The notes: generated by a model from the sequence alone, not told the origin. Positions 1-12,500 are shown, counted from the first letter of the stretch. The stretch is 64,000 bases of DNA from Pelodera strongyloides (GCA_036852015.1 JAANDG010000047.1:310001-374000), one strand, 5' to 3'. Translations and numbers: made by a program.

Positions 1-92
1 GGTGGGTAGGCGGTCCACTTCTTTCTGGGCCCAGTGTCTGACAAAGCCTCCAAATTATATTCTAAGAGCCCTTCATTCATTTCGTATTTCAG

Positions 93-2696
93 TTCTCTAA
101 TCACCGATGACAAAACTCATCCTGACTCTTATTATGGAGGCAAATTTGAGGCTGCGGCTGAAGACCATGGCACAACACACATATCGATTATCGATAGACA
201 CGGAAATGTGGTATCAGTGACGTCGACAATCAATTTATAGTGAGTGAAGGTTGATTATTGGGGCTTTCTACTCTGATATTGATTGAATCTTATCGATTGA
301 TCCGATGTACAGTAGCCGTAGGTACGATCAAGCAAGGGCCTCTTGGGGGTCCATGTGATTGCTCCCGTCGCCTGGGCACGCCGCCCGGCTTGATTCATAC
401 TACTATTAGAGCAATTATCTTACGTAAACAATATAAATTACCAAATTATTTTCTTTATTTGAGTCTCGGCGCTCTTGTGTCGTCCGAATCGACTGGTATT
501 CTGTGGAATGATGAAATGGACGACTTCAGTTCTCCAGGTAAATATAGGCTTAGGCCTAAGCTTTAGGCCTAAGCCTTAGGCCTAAGCCTTCAACTGTTGA
601 CGACAGGAAGAGCTCAAGTGTAACTGCACTGAAATCAACACAATATTTTATAATTTATACGAAGAAACTACGAACTGCGATTAAAATAAAGCTGAAATTA
701 TTTCGAAAGTCGATTGATTCAGAAGTACAGCTACAATCAATCAATTATCTATTGGAAGCCGTTGTTTTCATTAACTTACAACAATATTGTTATTCGTTCA
801 GGGCATCCAAATGCGTTTGGTTACCCACCATCTCCTGCTAATTTCATTAAACCGGGCAAGAGGCCGATGAGCAGCCAGAGCCCAATCATTATTTATGAGA
901 CGACTGGAGCCAAGGTAGGTATACTTATGGTGCTGGTCCTAGCATCGCTAGGGATAGGAGAATCAAGGATACCACCTGTTCCACTGTCTTTAGCGTGTTA
1001 GGATGGCGTTTGGGATTGTTATATGATGGCTGCCAACGTTTGTAGTTTGTGTACAATTTGTAGTAATTATATCTATCATATTATATTTCCAACATCTTCT
1101 AATTTCAGAAAGTAATGGCTGTCGGCGCTGCTGGGGGATCCACAATTATTAGCGGAGTTGCTGGTATGATTTAATGTTCTATTTGCCTCAATTGCTTTTA
1201 TCATTACATAGAAACACAATTGAGAGATTGTAATAAAAATAAATAATATTACTTACCTTTATGTGTGGCACTGCACACCCTATGGTTGGATGCCAACGTG
1301 AAGGAGGCTGTAGATGCTCCGAGACTTCACAATCAACTACAACCAAATGTGACACAGTATGAACCAAACTTCCCAAATGTAAGAACTCTTATATCTTATC
1401 AATGTGGATTGAATCATTTGATACTGCTTACACTTATCATATAAAGCATAAACTGATTGTGAGAGTATATCCATATGCAGGACAGAGATGTGCTCGGCGT
1501 GCATCCCGTTGTGTAGTTTCTAATATAATAACTAGTACCAGGGTTTAGGTGGACCAAAGGCGCAATTTCTGTAATGCTTGAGCAAGCGATAGAAATCCAT
1601 AGTGTAAACGTTAAAGGAAGGCAGTCACTTCAAAATCAACTTTTTTATTCGATTTTTATTAGATGCAAGCAGATTTATAAAACAATATGCAGCCCATAAA
1701 AATCCACATAAAATGGAACTCAGGGAGAGAAATCAATGAGAATGAGTTTTGATAAATGACCGACGCCGGTGCATACATGCAATTGCCAGGGGTACTTGGA
1801 GAGTGAACAGCCTGCAGTGTTACACCTGGCGCGTGGTTTATCACTGCAGGGTATTTATTATGAAACTCTATACGGGCAATTATAAACTACGGTATATAAG
1901 TAAAAGTCATAAACAGGGATTTCTCTCCCTGAGTTCGTTTTGCCGTACTTTGGCGCTGGAATCGTCGTTTTCTTCACATACTTGAACAATTAATGAAAAG
2001 CGAATAAAAAATACGAATTTGTAGTGACTGCGATCCTTTAAAGCGAAATGCCAGCTCCTTTGGAAAATTTGCATATGATAAGCAAATCCTATGTATCCTA
2101 TGCTAATTTTGCGCGATCGTCCACGGCTATCGCGCAAAATTAGCATAGGATACATAGGATTTGTTTATCATATGCAAATTTTCCAAAGGAGCTGGCATTT
2201 CGCTTTAATGCGAAATGTTGGCCGGTTTTTGAAATGCATCGTGGACAACTGAATTCTTACGTATTTATTGCTCGAGATTGGCCCGATTTTTTAATTTGCT
2301 CGAAATTAGCCCGATTTTTATTCTAATTTATGTTCATTTGCATACGCTGCATAAGAATGCGGGTGTATTCGATGCATTTCAAAAACCGGCCAGTATTTCA
2401 CTTTAATAAATACATTCAACGAAAAATGAACCAAAGTAATAAAGAGCGGTCACGTCGGGTGTTCTCTAACAGTATGAAAGACAAATCTGTTCTTACAGCT
2501 TAGCTAAAGCCTTACATAATCATAAGAGAATCACCTATTTCAGGCCTATATCCGTGCCCTGACTGCTCGAGGTCATGTACTTCAACCTGTCAAGAATCTT
2601 ACAGTTGTCACAGCAGTTGAAAGAGCGGCTGACGGACAAATATATGCAAATTCTGATTTTAGAAAAGGACAGGAAAGTGGTCCATCAGGGTATTAA
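93..2696 (+). CDS. GGT1-like: Gamma-glutamyltransferase, C-terminal part (5' end outside window)
   Basis: Family role: glutathione hydrolase / gamma-glutamyl transferase, an N-terminal nucleophile enzyme usually anchored outside the cell. Exons read by similarity: 93-239, 464-537, 802-914, 1109-1163, about 1263-1378, 2544-2696 (stop TAA 2694-2696), 219 codons in all. Seen: the DHGTTHIS stretch around the processing/catalytic threonine, TSTIN before the first junction, GILWNDEMDDFSSP, PANFIKPGKRPMSS, AVGAAGGS, APRLHNQL, and the family C-terminus SDFRKGQ..GPSGY. This is the small-subunit half; the large subunit lies upstream of base 1. The first exon follows the acceptor ending at 92. Odd: no AG dinucleotide lies between the last in-frame stop (1244-1246) and the coding sequence at 1265, so intron 4 has no canonical acceptor. 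Intron 5 (1379-2543) carries two TTAA elements. Family assignment is secure; exon 5 start is not. Confidence 0.93.
545..590. repeat. Palindromic cluster of TTAGGC/GCCTAA units
   Basis: Inside GGT intron 2, CTTAGGCCTAAG-type palindromes repeat about three times. The unit contains TTAGGC, the nematode-type telomere hexamer, but the units alternate in direction, so this is not a simple telomeric array. Confidence 0.6.
2038..2208. mobile_element. Hairpin MITE, family P1 (TTAA site, AGCGAAATGCC ends)
   Basis: The element is one long inverted repeat: the first half, starting AGCGAAATGCCAGC, is repeated in reverse complement by the second half, ending GGCATTTCGCT, around a short centre (GCGCGATCGTCCACGG). 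It is flanked by TTAA on both sides. Two more copies lie at 44107-44264 and 58792-58969. No coding capacity. TTAA duplication is typical of piggyBac-type transposition, but the ends do not start with the usual piggyBac CCC, so the superfamily is open. Confidence 0.85.
2205..2406. mobile_element. MITE, family P2 (TTAA site, CCGGTTTTTGAAA arms)
   Basis: Terminal inverted repeats of about 30 bp read GCGAAAT..GGCCGGTTTTTGAAATGCATCG on the left and the reverse complement on the right, ending in TTAA at 2403-2406. Its left TTAA is the right TTAA of the P1 element beside it, so one inserted exactly at the end of the other. Further full or partial copies lie at 20209-20280, 40688-40724, 49585-49760, 61334-61428 and 63676-63866. 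Confidence 0.8.
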
Positions 2697-2776
2697 ATTA
2701 TTAGATTTAGTGATTTCATTGTTGAATATTTAATAAATAGACTAATGTTCTAGAATTGACATTATGCCGTGAAAGT

Positions 2777-2813
2777 AATTGGAAGTACGCATTGAAAGTG
2801 AGTACTTCCAATT
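2777..2813. repeat. Short perfect hairpin
   Basis: AATTGGAAGTAC is followed 13 bases later by its exact reverse complement. It lies about 80 bases downstream of the GGT stop codon, so it would sit in the 3' UTR if the transcript extends this far. Confidence 0.6.
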
Positions 2814-3138
2814 GATTTCCCGTTAAAATGACCTTTTGAAACATCTTGAATTATGTCGACAGTCGACATTCACTGTTCAATTATTGTTTTAGGTTTAATT
2901 ACCCAATTATGAGGTATTGTCATATTGCCATCATCAGGCATTGTCCTGATGATGGCCTAGCTACGGTAGAAGCATTGATAACAAAACAACATCGTTACAA
3001 ACTAATGATAACTTTTGTCTTCCACTGCATTGTATAACCATCAACCTGCTCATTTTGCCTTTTCGATTGTTTTTATTTTATTTATGTAGATTACAGTTCT
3101 AACTTTGCCAAGGACTACTATCAGGGTTATATAAAACG

Positions 3139-3144
3139 TTTATT
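3139..3144 (-). terminator. Polyadenylation signal of the FABP gene
   Basis: TTTATT on the plus strand is AATAAA on the minus strand, 31 bases after the FABP stop codon. Confidence 0.6.
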
Positions 3145-3175
3145 ATTATTATGTGGCTCTTATTATTCACTTTGT

Positions 3176-4990
3176 TTATTCCTTTTCGTATTCCCGGCGT
3201 GCCACAACACTACCGCTCTTCATAATTGTGATTAGACGTCCGTTCTCTAGGTATCGAGTTATCTCCGAGTCCTTGTCCGTGTCCTAAAACAATAAAGCAT
3301 TACAGCAAAGTAAAATAGTTAACCGATCCCGGCCCGGAACCCCCTCACCCCACCAAAGGTGTAAAAGTGGGTAGCTGGGTAAAACCAGCGGAGATAAATC
3401 GACTTCCCGAGCAGATTGGCCACCGGGAAGTTTAAATGGCCAGTATGTCCAGCCGCTGAGCTGGACCCCGGTGCACCGTTTCCGCGGATTCGGTTGATAT
3501 AACCCGGTTCACTTTATCAGTTATTTTTTTAAATAGTTAATCAATTCTTTTGTAATCAACAACATGACAACTGGCACATTGCCATTGTGACACTGAATGA
3601 AATATTCAAAGTAAGCAACTTTTGTCTGATCATACAGTAACCACATGTTCCTGAAATCAAGTGATTACTGTACCCTGACTTGAAGCTCTTCTCTTTATTC
3701 GCGTCACCAGGGTTGTGCTGGAAATTATGAAGTTGTTAAAATTCACTGACATTAATCGCCTTCTGTCGTTGCACAATCCTTCCGTCTTCTTCTGTGCAAA
3801 TTGTCCTGAACTTTCTGCCATCTGGAGTCGTTTCTTCGAATTCCTAAATAAAATCCAGATAATTGAGGATAATTACTTTATCGTTTAATTACAGGTCTGG
3901 AAATGAGGAAGAGAGAGAGGTTGCTAGAAGTAAGCATGATATAGAAAAACAGAGACGGAGAGTTAGCAAGAGAAGACAGAGAGAGAGGATTGCTAAAAAG
4001 TTATTCCAACAATAAGAACAATTCTCACCTCATCGAGGACGAAGTTCAGTTCTGTCGAATTGAAGGCTGATTCCTGACGACATTTGTATTCCTTTCCCTA
4101 GGTTATGTATTTGAATAATAATGTTCGTCTATGTATAGCAGGAAAAAGAAACCCAATTGATTGATTGAACTGGTAATCTTGTTTTGAATGTCTATTTATT
4201 TACAGTACATCATGGGAGGGACAAGTAAAAGAACTAGTCGGAGCCGTCATCTAGCTCACTTAATCTTGACAAAAATAATAATCGTAAAGGTAAGAGAGTA
4301 TGTTCCTTCCTATGAATATGGCAAGTCAAAACGCGTAGGAGATAAAACTGTGTTTGAGTTTGGAGTTTGGTGATAAGCAAGGGCTAGATGGTCAAAATCC
4401 GAATGAATTTATCGTACTCACATTCACTTCGATAACCAATGTGACCGTAATATTGGCAGCGATCATACGAATGAACATGGGGACACCCACCTCCTGCAAG
4501 GGAAAATTGAATAAGGGAGAGTTTACTATTACTTTAACTACCGCGTCCACCTACAGTAGTATCGCCTGACGAACTAACTATGTCCTGTGGCCGTATGCAC
4601 GAACCCCGGGAGCCTTCCCGGTTGGGAGAATTTGTCTCTACGTATCGCATATTTGCGTGATTCCTCACCTTCTATCACCTCCCACTGGGAGGCTGGGAGC
4701 ACGTTCCCAGCGGTCGTGGGCCACAGATGGCTCTAGCAGTAGTATCAAATCATCTAACAATTATTGAATTGCCATTCACCACAAAGGGGACATGTCACCT
4801 ACGTCAAGCCTAGTTTTTGTTGTCCGTGTTTTGTAAAAAAAAGGTAAGCTGGTAAAAATTACCCCAAACTTGGGTAACTAAACCAGAGAAGCGATGAAAA
4901 CGTAATTCAATGACTCACCGCCATATATTCATCGAAATTCTCAGAGTTTACCAATTTCCATCTTCCTACAATGTCTTGTGCGCCTGTCAT
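3176..4990 (-). CDS. FABP: Fatty-acid-binding protein (FABP/lipocalin fold)
   Basis: Small cytosolic carrier of fatty acids or retinoids. Coding exons: 4990-4919, 4493-4422, 4097-4029, 3843-3751, 3283-3176; 24+24+23+31+35 = 137 residues, close to the family's ~132-135. All junctions are phase 0 with GT-AG ends (the exon 4 donor is GTCAGT). Seen: the FABP signature GRWKLVNSENFDEYM near the N-terminus, EFEETTPDGRKFRT in the middle, and the C-terminal VVARREYEKE containing the Arg-x-Tyr pair that binds the ligand carboxylate in this family. ATG at 4990 is chosen because the signature starts eight residues later and an acceptor (CAG, plus-strand 5015-5017) lies 24 bases upstream with no obvious upstream exon. 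The gene converges with GGT. It lies 3' of CUL3-A, and no FABP remnant was found at the matching position beside CUL3-B. Chain appears complete and functional. Confidence 0.93.
3308..3525. repeat. GC-rich interspersed repeat in FABP intron 4
   Basis: A block with CTGGACCCCGGTGC...GCGGATTCGGTTGATATA at its right side; the same stretch recurs at 13252-13292 in CUL3-A. It lies in the FABP intron 3284-3750 and has no ORF. Probably a SINE-like or other non-autonomous element; the ends could not be fixed. Confidence 0.45.
4590..4735. repeat. Interspersed repeat in FABP intron 1
   Basis: The stretch with GGGAGAATTTGTCTCTACG... and CTCCCACTGGGAGGCTGGGA has a diverged relative at 42390-42490. No coding potential. 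It sits in the 425-base intron between FABP exons 1 and 2. Confidence 0.4.
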
Positions 4991-5750
4991 GATTCTATGC
5001 ACAAATACTACCGCCTGGAAATACAGTACTATCACGGGCTTTGTTTTGACTACTGTAGATCTGATGAATTTTAATGTTCAGCAGTTCGTGAACTTGATAA
5101 AAACATGTTTGTATGAAAACAAATTAATCAAATACATACTCATACAACATCGCATACGCACACCCGTAAAATATAAAGTATGCATTAAAACACAAATTGT
5201 AAGAAGTAAATAAACAATAAAGCGTAACGGCACAACTCCGCGCAGCCGATCAATGTGTATCTATCTAATATCTAAAGGATCAAGGTCGTATAATACAAGC
5301 ACCACGCGCAGGGAAGCTCTCCGTCTTTTATAAGTTGAAAGTGGTAATTAACCGGTCACGCAGCTCCTCCGAAATAGATACAAAGCAAAAAAAAACACAA
5401 GCCAATATTCAATGAAACAAAAGAAAAATACAGTACATCTCGCTTTCAATATCTCCTGAGGATCATCTTTAGTTTTCTGCAATCAGCTCTGTCATAACAC
5501 GTAGGTTTTGAAGAGCACAACTATATTCACAGATATTTTGCACAAATAATGATCGGTTCGGTGCGGAACGGCACACAGATCTGCATATCCAGCACAATTC
5601 ACAAACCACCTCAAGTTCTAATCGTCGGTACATTTCACACATTGCCCAATGTTACGAGACATCGTCTTGTTCAAACTCGTCCCCTCAATTCAGTCATTTC
5701 CTTGCAGTACAAACCACTTTATATTAATCACTTTTTGATCACTTTCACAT

Positions 5751-6050
5751 CCCTTCAATCAACAAATACACAAATACAAAAAGATAAACCGCTTTAATTC
5801 TATAAATAAATAAAAAGTATATCATAAAAAATAGCCAAAAGCACAATGGTCTGCCAAGCACTGATTAGACAGGACCGATCTGTCGACGACAGCACATTCA
5901 GATACATACAAAGGGCGAAGAGAATAGAAAAAAAAGAATAAACATGGGGAAGGACATAACAATAAAACAAAACAAAAATGTTCAATAATTCGGGTGTACG
6001 CGATATTGAGGAAAGAAAATATGAATAGACGGACAAAGTCACCGGAGCTT
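5751..6050. repeat. Segment duplicated downstream of both CUL3 copies
   Basis: The stretch beginning CCCTTCAATCAACAAATACA is nearly identical to 31803-31990 and continues in pieces near 32375-32550. It marks the end of the ancestral duplication unit, not a mobile element with visible ends. Confidence 0.7.
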
Positions 6051-6520
6051 GATACGAAAATTTACATGTCGGAATCGGTATTCACTAAGGCCCCATTAAT
6101 AACCTGAATTCGTGTATGAGCAAAAATAATTATCGAAGGCAATTGGGACAACTAAGAAAGAAAAACGGACACATACATGACTGACTAGAACTGCACAACT
6201 TACACGACTAAATACTATGATGTACACGACTATCTACAAGGTGTAATACACTGGGACAAAACGAGAATTTAGTTATTCAATTCTCCTCATAAATGTAGAG
6301 AACGGGCAAGTAGGCCTTTATAACAATATTTTTCGAGTAAAGAAAGATTCTCCTTAAAGACTACTACAATGATAAAACAGTACTCAACTATGTTCCTTTT
6401 TGGCCGAAACGCTCATAAACCTGCATGGCGCAGCGCCAAAATTTTCGCTAGTTTTCCTGCGCCTCAGCCTCTTCACCCATGCACTCTCCTCCTTTATCTA
6501 GGCGGGCTCGTAAATAATAA

Positions 6521-6526
6521 TTTATT
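6521..6526 (-). terminator. Polyadenylation signal of CUL3-A
   Basis: AATAAA on the minus strand, 64 bases after the stop codon of CUL3-A. Confidence 0.55.
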
Positions 6527-6590
6527 CACTGAGCGTTCCGCCAAAAAGCAACATAGCCCCTTTCATTCACAAGGAAGCTACCGTAATCCC

Positions 6591-9500
6591 TTATGATACA
6601 TATTCATATATATTAGGCGAGTTCCTGTCCCTAATCAGATACTCTCTCTCTATCAAAGCCTCCACCCGTTGTTTGATCACCGTGGGGTTTGGCTGGAAGC
6701 GAGCAGACAACTGTTGGATCACCTAGAATAGATAAAGTCCCTGCTTATCAAAGCATGCAACACTAACCGCTTATAAAGGACCAGGGAATAACTCCCATAC
6801 ACGTAATTGACGTAATAGTGTCCATTCAGCTTAGAAGTCGAAAAAAGAAAAAGAAATGATGATACTTTCACTCAAATATATACATTTGCAGGAAGTTATT
6901 TCACATTACACACAATATGAAGATCACCAGCTCTTACAATCTCCTAGAAACGAACAATATAACCATAAAATTACGCAAATACTAACCTCCGCAATCAGAT
7001 TATTATGTTCTAATTGCTTTCTCTCCTTCATCACGCGCACAATTGCACATTCGATTTCGTATTTTCGATCTTCGGCCACCTTAATTTCCATTAAATTCCT
7101 TGAATTAATTAGGGGCCACACTGTATGAGAAACAAAAGGGATAATAATAGTAAAGCGCCGAGAAACCTTGGCTCACATTCTTAGCCAAATATGACAAAAC
7201 TAACCCTATGTAGTGTAGAGTATCGCTTTTGCATTTTCGAAATCAACTATTCGAAATATAGGAAAATTATATAAAGGAGAAGAGTTTGAAGGCTTAAACG
7301 AAGCCTTTTCATCAAGCTTTCGGCAATTCACAATGTAAATGAAACATACAAAAACCACTGATCTATGTGGGGTTCGATACCTCGACCTGTCGCTTTAGAG
7401 TCAAGCACTCTACCTGCTGCGCCATAACTGCTTGAAGCAAGCTGCCGAGGGCGATTCAACCAGTCGGGTAAGAAAATATAATAACAAGCAAAAAGGGTCC
7501 AACCTGTTCCCTGACATGATTCGCCTCCTCCTTGCTCACTGTCGTATTCGACGCCATGTTATCAGCTATAGTGGAGATCTTGACTCGGACCAGTTTTGAT
7601 GTGAATTGATCATTCACCATGAACACGTCGTTCTTCTCTGGAAATCCAGTTACAGAGACGCCGTGTGCTCAGCATGTATCCCTCCTCCTCGCCCTCTCTT
7701 TTTTCTCGGAATTCACTTCTTTTTAAACATACGAGCAGAGAGTTTCACATAAAGGTATTAGGTATTAGTTCAACGAAATCACACAGATGCATAAGCAATA
7801 TCAGGCAGTATCACCACACACGCAATGACCATACCAATATGTTTTCCCGCTCCTCCCCTTCGAACAAGTACCCGTTGGGTGGGTTTGCCCATCGACAGAC
7901 TTTGCACTGTTTTCACCAACTCCTGTTCGGGAAGCTTGGTCAAATCAAGCAGTTCGTTATACGTGTAGGTTGGCTAAAAGCGAATACAACAGTCAACTAG
8001 TAATTAGGTATTATCAGTAAATAGATTATTTAGTTAATTTAACATTCAAATTCAACAGCAACCGCCACCGCCACAAATGCAAGCCGAATCCAGTGAGTTT
8101 GAAAAGAATGAGAGCACAAAATTAGCGAGATAATTTAAAAAATAAAGCGATGAAAGTATCGGATGCAAAACTTTACAAAAGAAGCAAGTAGTAATCGTTA
8201 TCAATAATCATGCATATGTTAGGTGACACAAGGTAAACGATCCAAAATGGTATGTAAAGTCTCTCTCACCTTCTCGTTGAATAGTAAAAGGACAGTCATT
8301 TGATGTGTGCTGACGTTGAGGATCTTGACCACTTCTGTGGTACGGGGCCCTTGAGGACCCGCATCATTCTCCTCCTGAATGAATACATACTACATACGAC
8401 AATGATATCAAGGGGAACAATAAGCTGCCTATAATCTTCTCTTTTTCTTTCTCGTTTCTTTCTTTCTTTCTTTCCCTTCCTTTCTTATCTTCTCTCTCTC
8501 TCTCTCGCCCTCCCCTTCTCTCAAACTCTCTCTCTCTCTCGCCCTCCCCTTCTCTCAAACTCTATCTCCTCTACCGTAACTCTCACCTGACTAGTGCATT
8601 CCTCCTTTATTGGATTATAGAAAGTGGCCTTCACATCAGCCGATCCCAGGTAAGTATTCAAGGTAAGCTTGCGGCCGTTGTGTTGTCTGAAACAAAACGT
8701 GAACATAATTCAATCACATACAGAACGCTAACAAAAACGAGTTTCCAAGTTTCCAAGAGGACATGGGCTCAACAATTTTATAGTGTTTTACACAATTACT
8801 TTCACCCTCTACACTAGGGAACCCCTTCCACTCTATGTTTTCTTGTACGATCAGTCCGTATTATGAGTTTAAAAAATCTCTCATACCTTGCGTAAAATTC
8901 CGTAAACGCATCAAACGAAGAATATGCTTCTGAAGGGAGGTGGGAGACTACGGTAACATTCTGAGTTGGCCACGCTCCAGAAGTCAGAACTCGCATTTGA
9001 ATCTCACACGGGTCGCAATCACGAGGGTCCGGCTGAACGAGAACACTCAAAATTGAGCAGAAGTTACTACGAATGATCATTACGATTTATCATGGTGATC
9101 GACATTCGCCGTTGACGCCGTTACAATTCGTTAGTTTTTACGTTGTGATATGGTCTGTTACTACTTTCCTGTAATAATTATAATTTGCACATCTAGAATA
9201 AGACATACACAAATACGCAAGACGAAATCAGTCTCCTTTCACTTTTCGATATGAAACGAGGACTTGTCAAGAAAGCATGACGATCTGTTTGCGTGAAGGA
9301 CGTTGATACTCTGTTCGTCTTAGGCGGATCGCCAGCTAAAATATTTGCACCCGCGAACGCGCCAGCGAAAACATTTCCACTGCCTAATTCGCTGGCGAAG
9401 GCAAACTACTGTAGGCGCTTCGCGGGTTAAAAAAGGTTGAAAATTGTGTGGAAATACTGTAGTATCGTGGATCAATCACAGAACAACATTTTGGACCGAT

Positions 9501-12500
9501 TGATTTTCAAAAACTTGGCTTTTTTCGATTTCATTCAGTTTTTCTCCACTTGTTTCTATCTTTTGCTTTCTTGTGTAAGGATTTGTTTTTGTTGTTTTTA
9601 ATGTGTATAATGTCAGTGTTTCTGTCTGGCCTGAATTTCGGAAACAAAGTGAACGTTTTGTTTGGTTACTTTGCAGTTCACTGAAATGACTGATACATTA
9701 TTTTTCTTTGCCTATTTCTCCTTTGGTGTCCACATTATACCATGTTTTGCGATACATTTACGGTGAACAAAGCATGTCTTAATTTTAGGCTCGGAGCCTG
9801 GCCTGAATGACCCGTCCGTTTAAGGCACAGTCTAATGAAATAAACGACGAAAACATATCAGCAAACGGATGAAGAAAGAAGGTACGTTATCGAAAATGGG
9901 CATAGATAGAACTTTCGAGCTTCATATGACTTTCTTTAATACAGTGTGTACGGGAAGAATTTGTTTTATATAAATCCAAACTATCTTACAGGGTGCGTAG
10001 AAAACTCGAGGTTTCGACCCAGTCTATTTACGTACTATTTACGTATAGTGATGGTTAAGAGGTGTTTGTGCGTGAGGTTACCGCCCCTCCTCGATCATGT
10101 CCATTTACTGAGACCTCAATAATCTCCATTTAAAGCGTATACGTTTTTAGATGGAAACGTATGACGGCCAACGGGCCAACGACTACATCAAGCCATGTTA
10201 AATTAAACGAACCACGAACCAAGCCCGTTACTATGCGAAGGACAGAGTTAAAGTTCGAAGATGTCGTGTCGCAACGCACACGGTTTGTTTATTTAATCGT
10301 TTTTTTTGTGCGCGTTGTTTACTCTATCGAATTATTTTACCTAGTCGCCGCGCATAATTTTGGCACTCCATTGATGCGTATAACCGATGCACGTGTATCC
10401 AATCAGACGCAAGGCTGAGTTTTATTATGTATCCGTCTCTAATTATATTACTCACGTGATGGTTTTTCAGGGAAATGGGAAATCGGGCCTTCGATGGGCG
10501 GAGAAGCGTCAGACTTAATCAGCAGGATTCATAAGCTCGCATTCTTCTATTATGTGCCAGATCGCCGTTCATCGAGCAGCTCGCACATCCTAATTATTTA
10601 GTTCATTTGGCATTTTGGCATTTAGTTGTCGCCATGTGTTAACAAATTAGCTTTTACTGTGTTTTTATAATATTTAAGCTATGTTACCTTGTGAGCTGAG
10701 TGAGCTCTTTGATTTCGATATTTGGCATACTCTCTGATTTCGATATTTGTACTGCTATTAATGTTTATGTGACATGTACGTGGTGTCCCAGTCTCGATCA
10801 CAGGCTAGAGTTTTTAATTTCAATAACAAACTTTAGCACCGCGGTCCTCTGCAATCCTGACTTTGTATTTTACCTTGGATTAGATAGGATAGTTGTGCTT
10901 CACAGGATAGTTGTGCTATGTGTTGATGTTCTCTATTTATAGTGAATGGTTGTCTCAAGCTACGTTTGGTCAGAAATGGCTAAATTATGACTGTGTATAA
11001 ACAGGACTATGAGTTGTGCTCTAATTTTTTTACCATTAATTTTGATTGGTACCCCGGATAGAGGCAAGAGGGCCAAGTGCCGGTTATTTTAGCCAATGTA
11101 TTCATGTTGGAACGTTGGAACTCGGTTGCTTTTTTACTGTTGTTTGCATATAAAAGAATTCGCACCTCATTTGTTGTTTGTGGATATGGGTTTATTTGCG
11201 TGGAGTGTGTTTTATTGTATAATTCGTAGTTTATATAGTGTGGTTAAATGCTTCCTTGTCAGCGTCTCTCCGGCGAGAGGAGATGCTGCACTATTTATAC
11301 CAAAACAGCGAAGCGCCTAGCTAAAATTATGCAATTGACACATCCGCCATGCAGGTGGACAGGCGGTTCGTCATTATTTTCGCTGGGCGGCCCGCCAAAA
11401 ACGAACGCAGTAGTACGACTAAACAACACGCCACGCACCTGACTGTTCACGTAATCTCTGAATCCAGCTTGCAGAGTGGCCCAAAGTTCTCCGTCCTTGA
11501 GCATCAATTCCAACTTGCAACTGAACTGATATCCACACTCCGTCTTCAGCCGACTCACCTGTATTAAAGCGGTATTGTACCTCCTTTCTCGCCGCACTCC
11601 ACCTGTTTAACACTTCTCGCACTCTACGCACCTGGCTCTCAATCTCTGTTGTTCTTTTAGGGCGGGAATTTTAAATCATCGTAGTGCCGTGAGAGGCAAA
11701 AAAGCAGGCTAGGGTACAAAATTTGGGTTTTACATACAAAAAGGGAACTTTGAGTTATTTTTTTTGTCCGACGTGGCCATTAACTGTTATTTAGATGTTT
11801 TTCATTGTTTTAGTTTTTATTCAAACTATTAGTAGGCAAAAAACCCAAAACAAGGTACAATACCGCTTTAACATTAAATAGCAGGTTTGCCCCATGTAGT
11901 TTCAAAGCTAAGAATTGACCCCCGTGTGGCCCTACGGCTTGTTTGCATTACCGCAACATATATACCCACACCGTAAATAACCTACTGCTAGCTTACATTC
12001 TTACATAACTTACTTAATTTAGTAAAGTACTGACACTGACATTCGAATAATTCTGAATGCATATGCAAGTTCAACGAACCACTAGCTTTTCTGCATCGTC
12101 AGAAACACTTCTATCTGTGAGCAATCGTTTCGCCAGAGAACGCTTGTAGAAACTGAATAAATGAGGATATGAAATGGGGAACAAGGTTTCAATGCAAGCT
12201 CAGCAAGCTGGTAAAATAAACGTACGAGTCACTAGAATAGGAGGCGTGGCGCAGTGGCAAGCGCAGTGCTCATACACACCGCAAGCCGTTCCCGCTACTC
12301 TTTAGCGTTTATCTTTAGTCACTAGAATAAACATTCTTTTCCACGAGATCAATTACATTTAAATAATATTCCAACAAAAGGCGCGTAAAACATTGTTTTC
12401 CTTACAGAAAGGTGAAAAACCATAACCTAAGCCAGCCGCCAGCGAATCGATCGCCTCGCCAAAACCCCTTCTCTATTTGAATATTACTTGAAAATTTGAA

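Larger units (their letters stand above)
2697..3175. other. Convergent intergenic gap between GGT and FABP
   Basis: No gene seen. It holds two short perfect hairpins: 2777-2813 (12-bp arms, AATTGGAAGTAC) and 2927-2956 (12-bp arms, GCCATCATCAGG). The 3' ends of the two convergent genes face each other here, and the FABP polyadenylation signal lies at 3139-3144. Confidence 0.6.
5015..6590. other. Intergenic region, 3' flank of CUL3-A
   Basis: No gene seen. Two segments match the 3' flank of CUL3-B: 5256-5365 with 31205-31350, and 5751-5940 with 31803-31990 (the latter very close). The tandem duplication that made the two cullin genes therefore included roughly 1.3 kb of downstream DNA. Confidence 0.7.

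Noticed and set aside
7376..7445. tRNA-Lys gene on the minus strand
   Set aside because: Anticodon and acceptor stems are imperfect, and it is followed by the S1 SINE body and tail.
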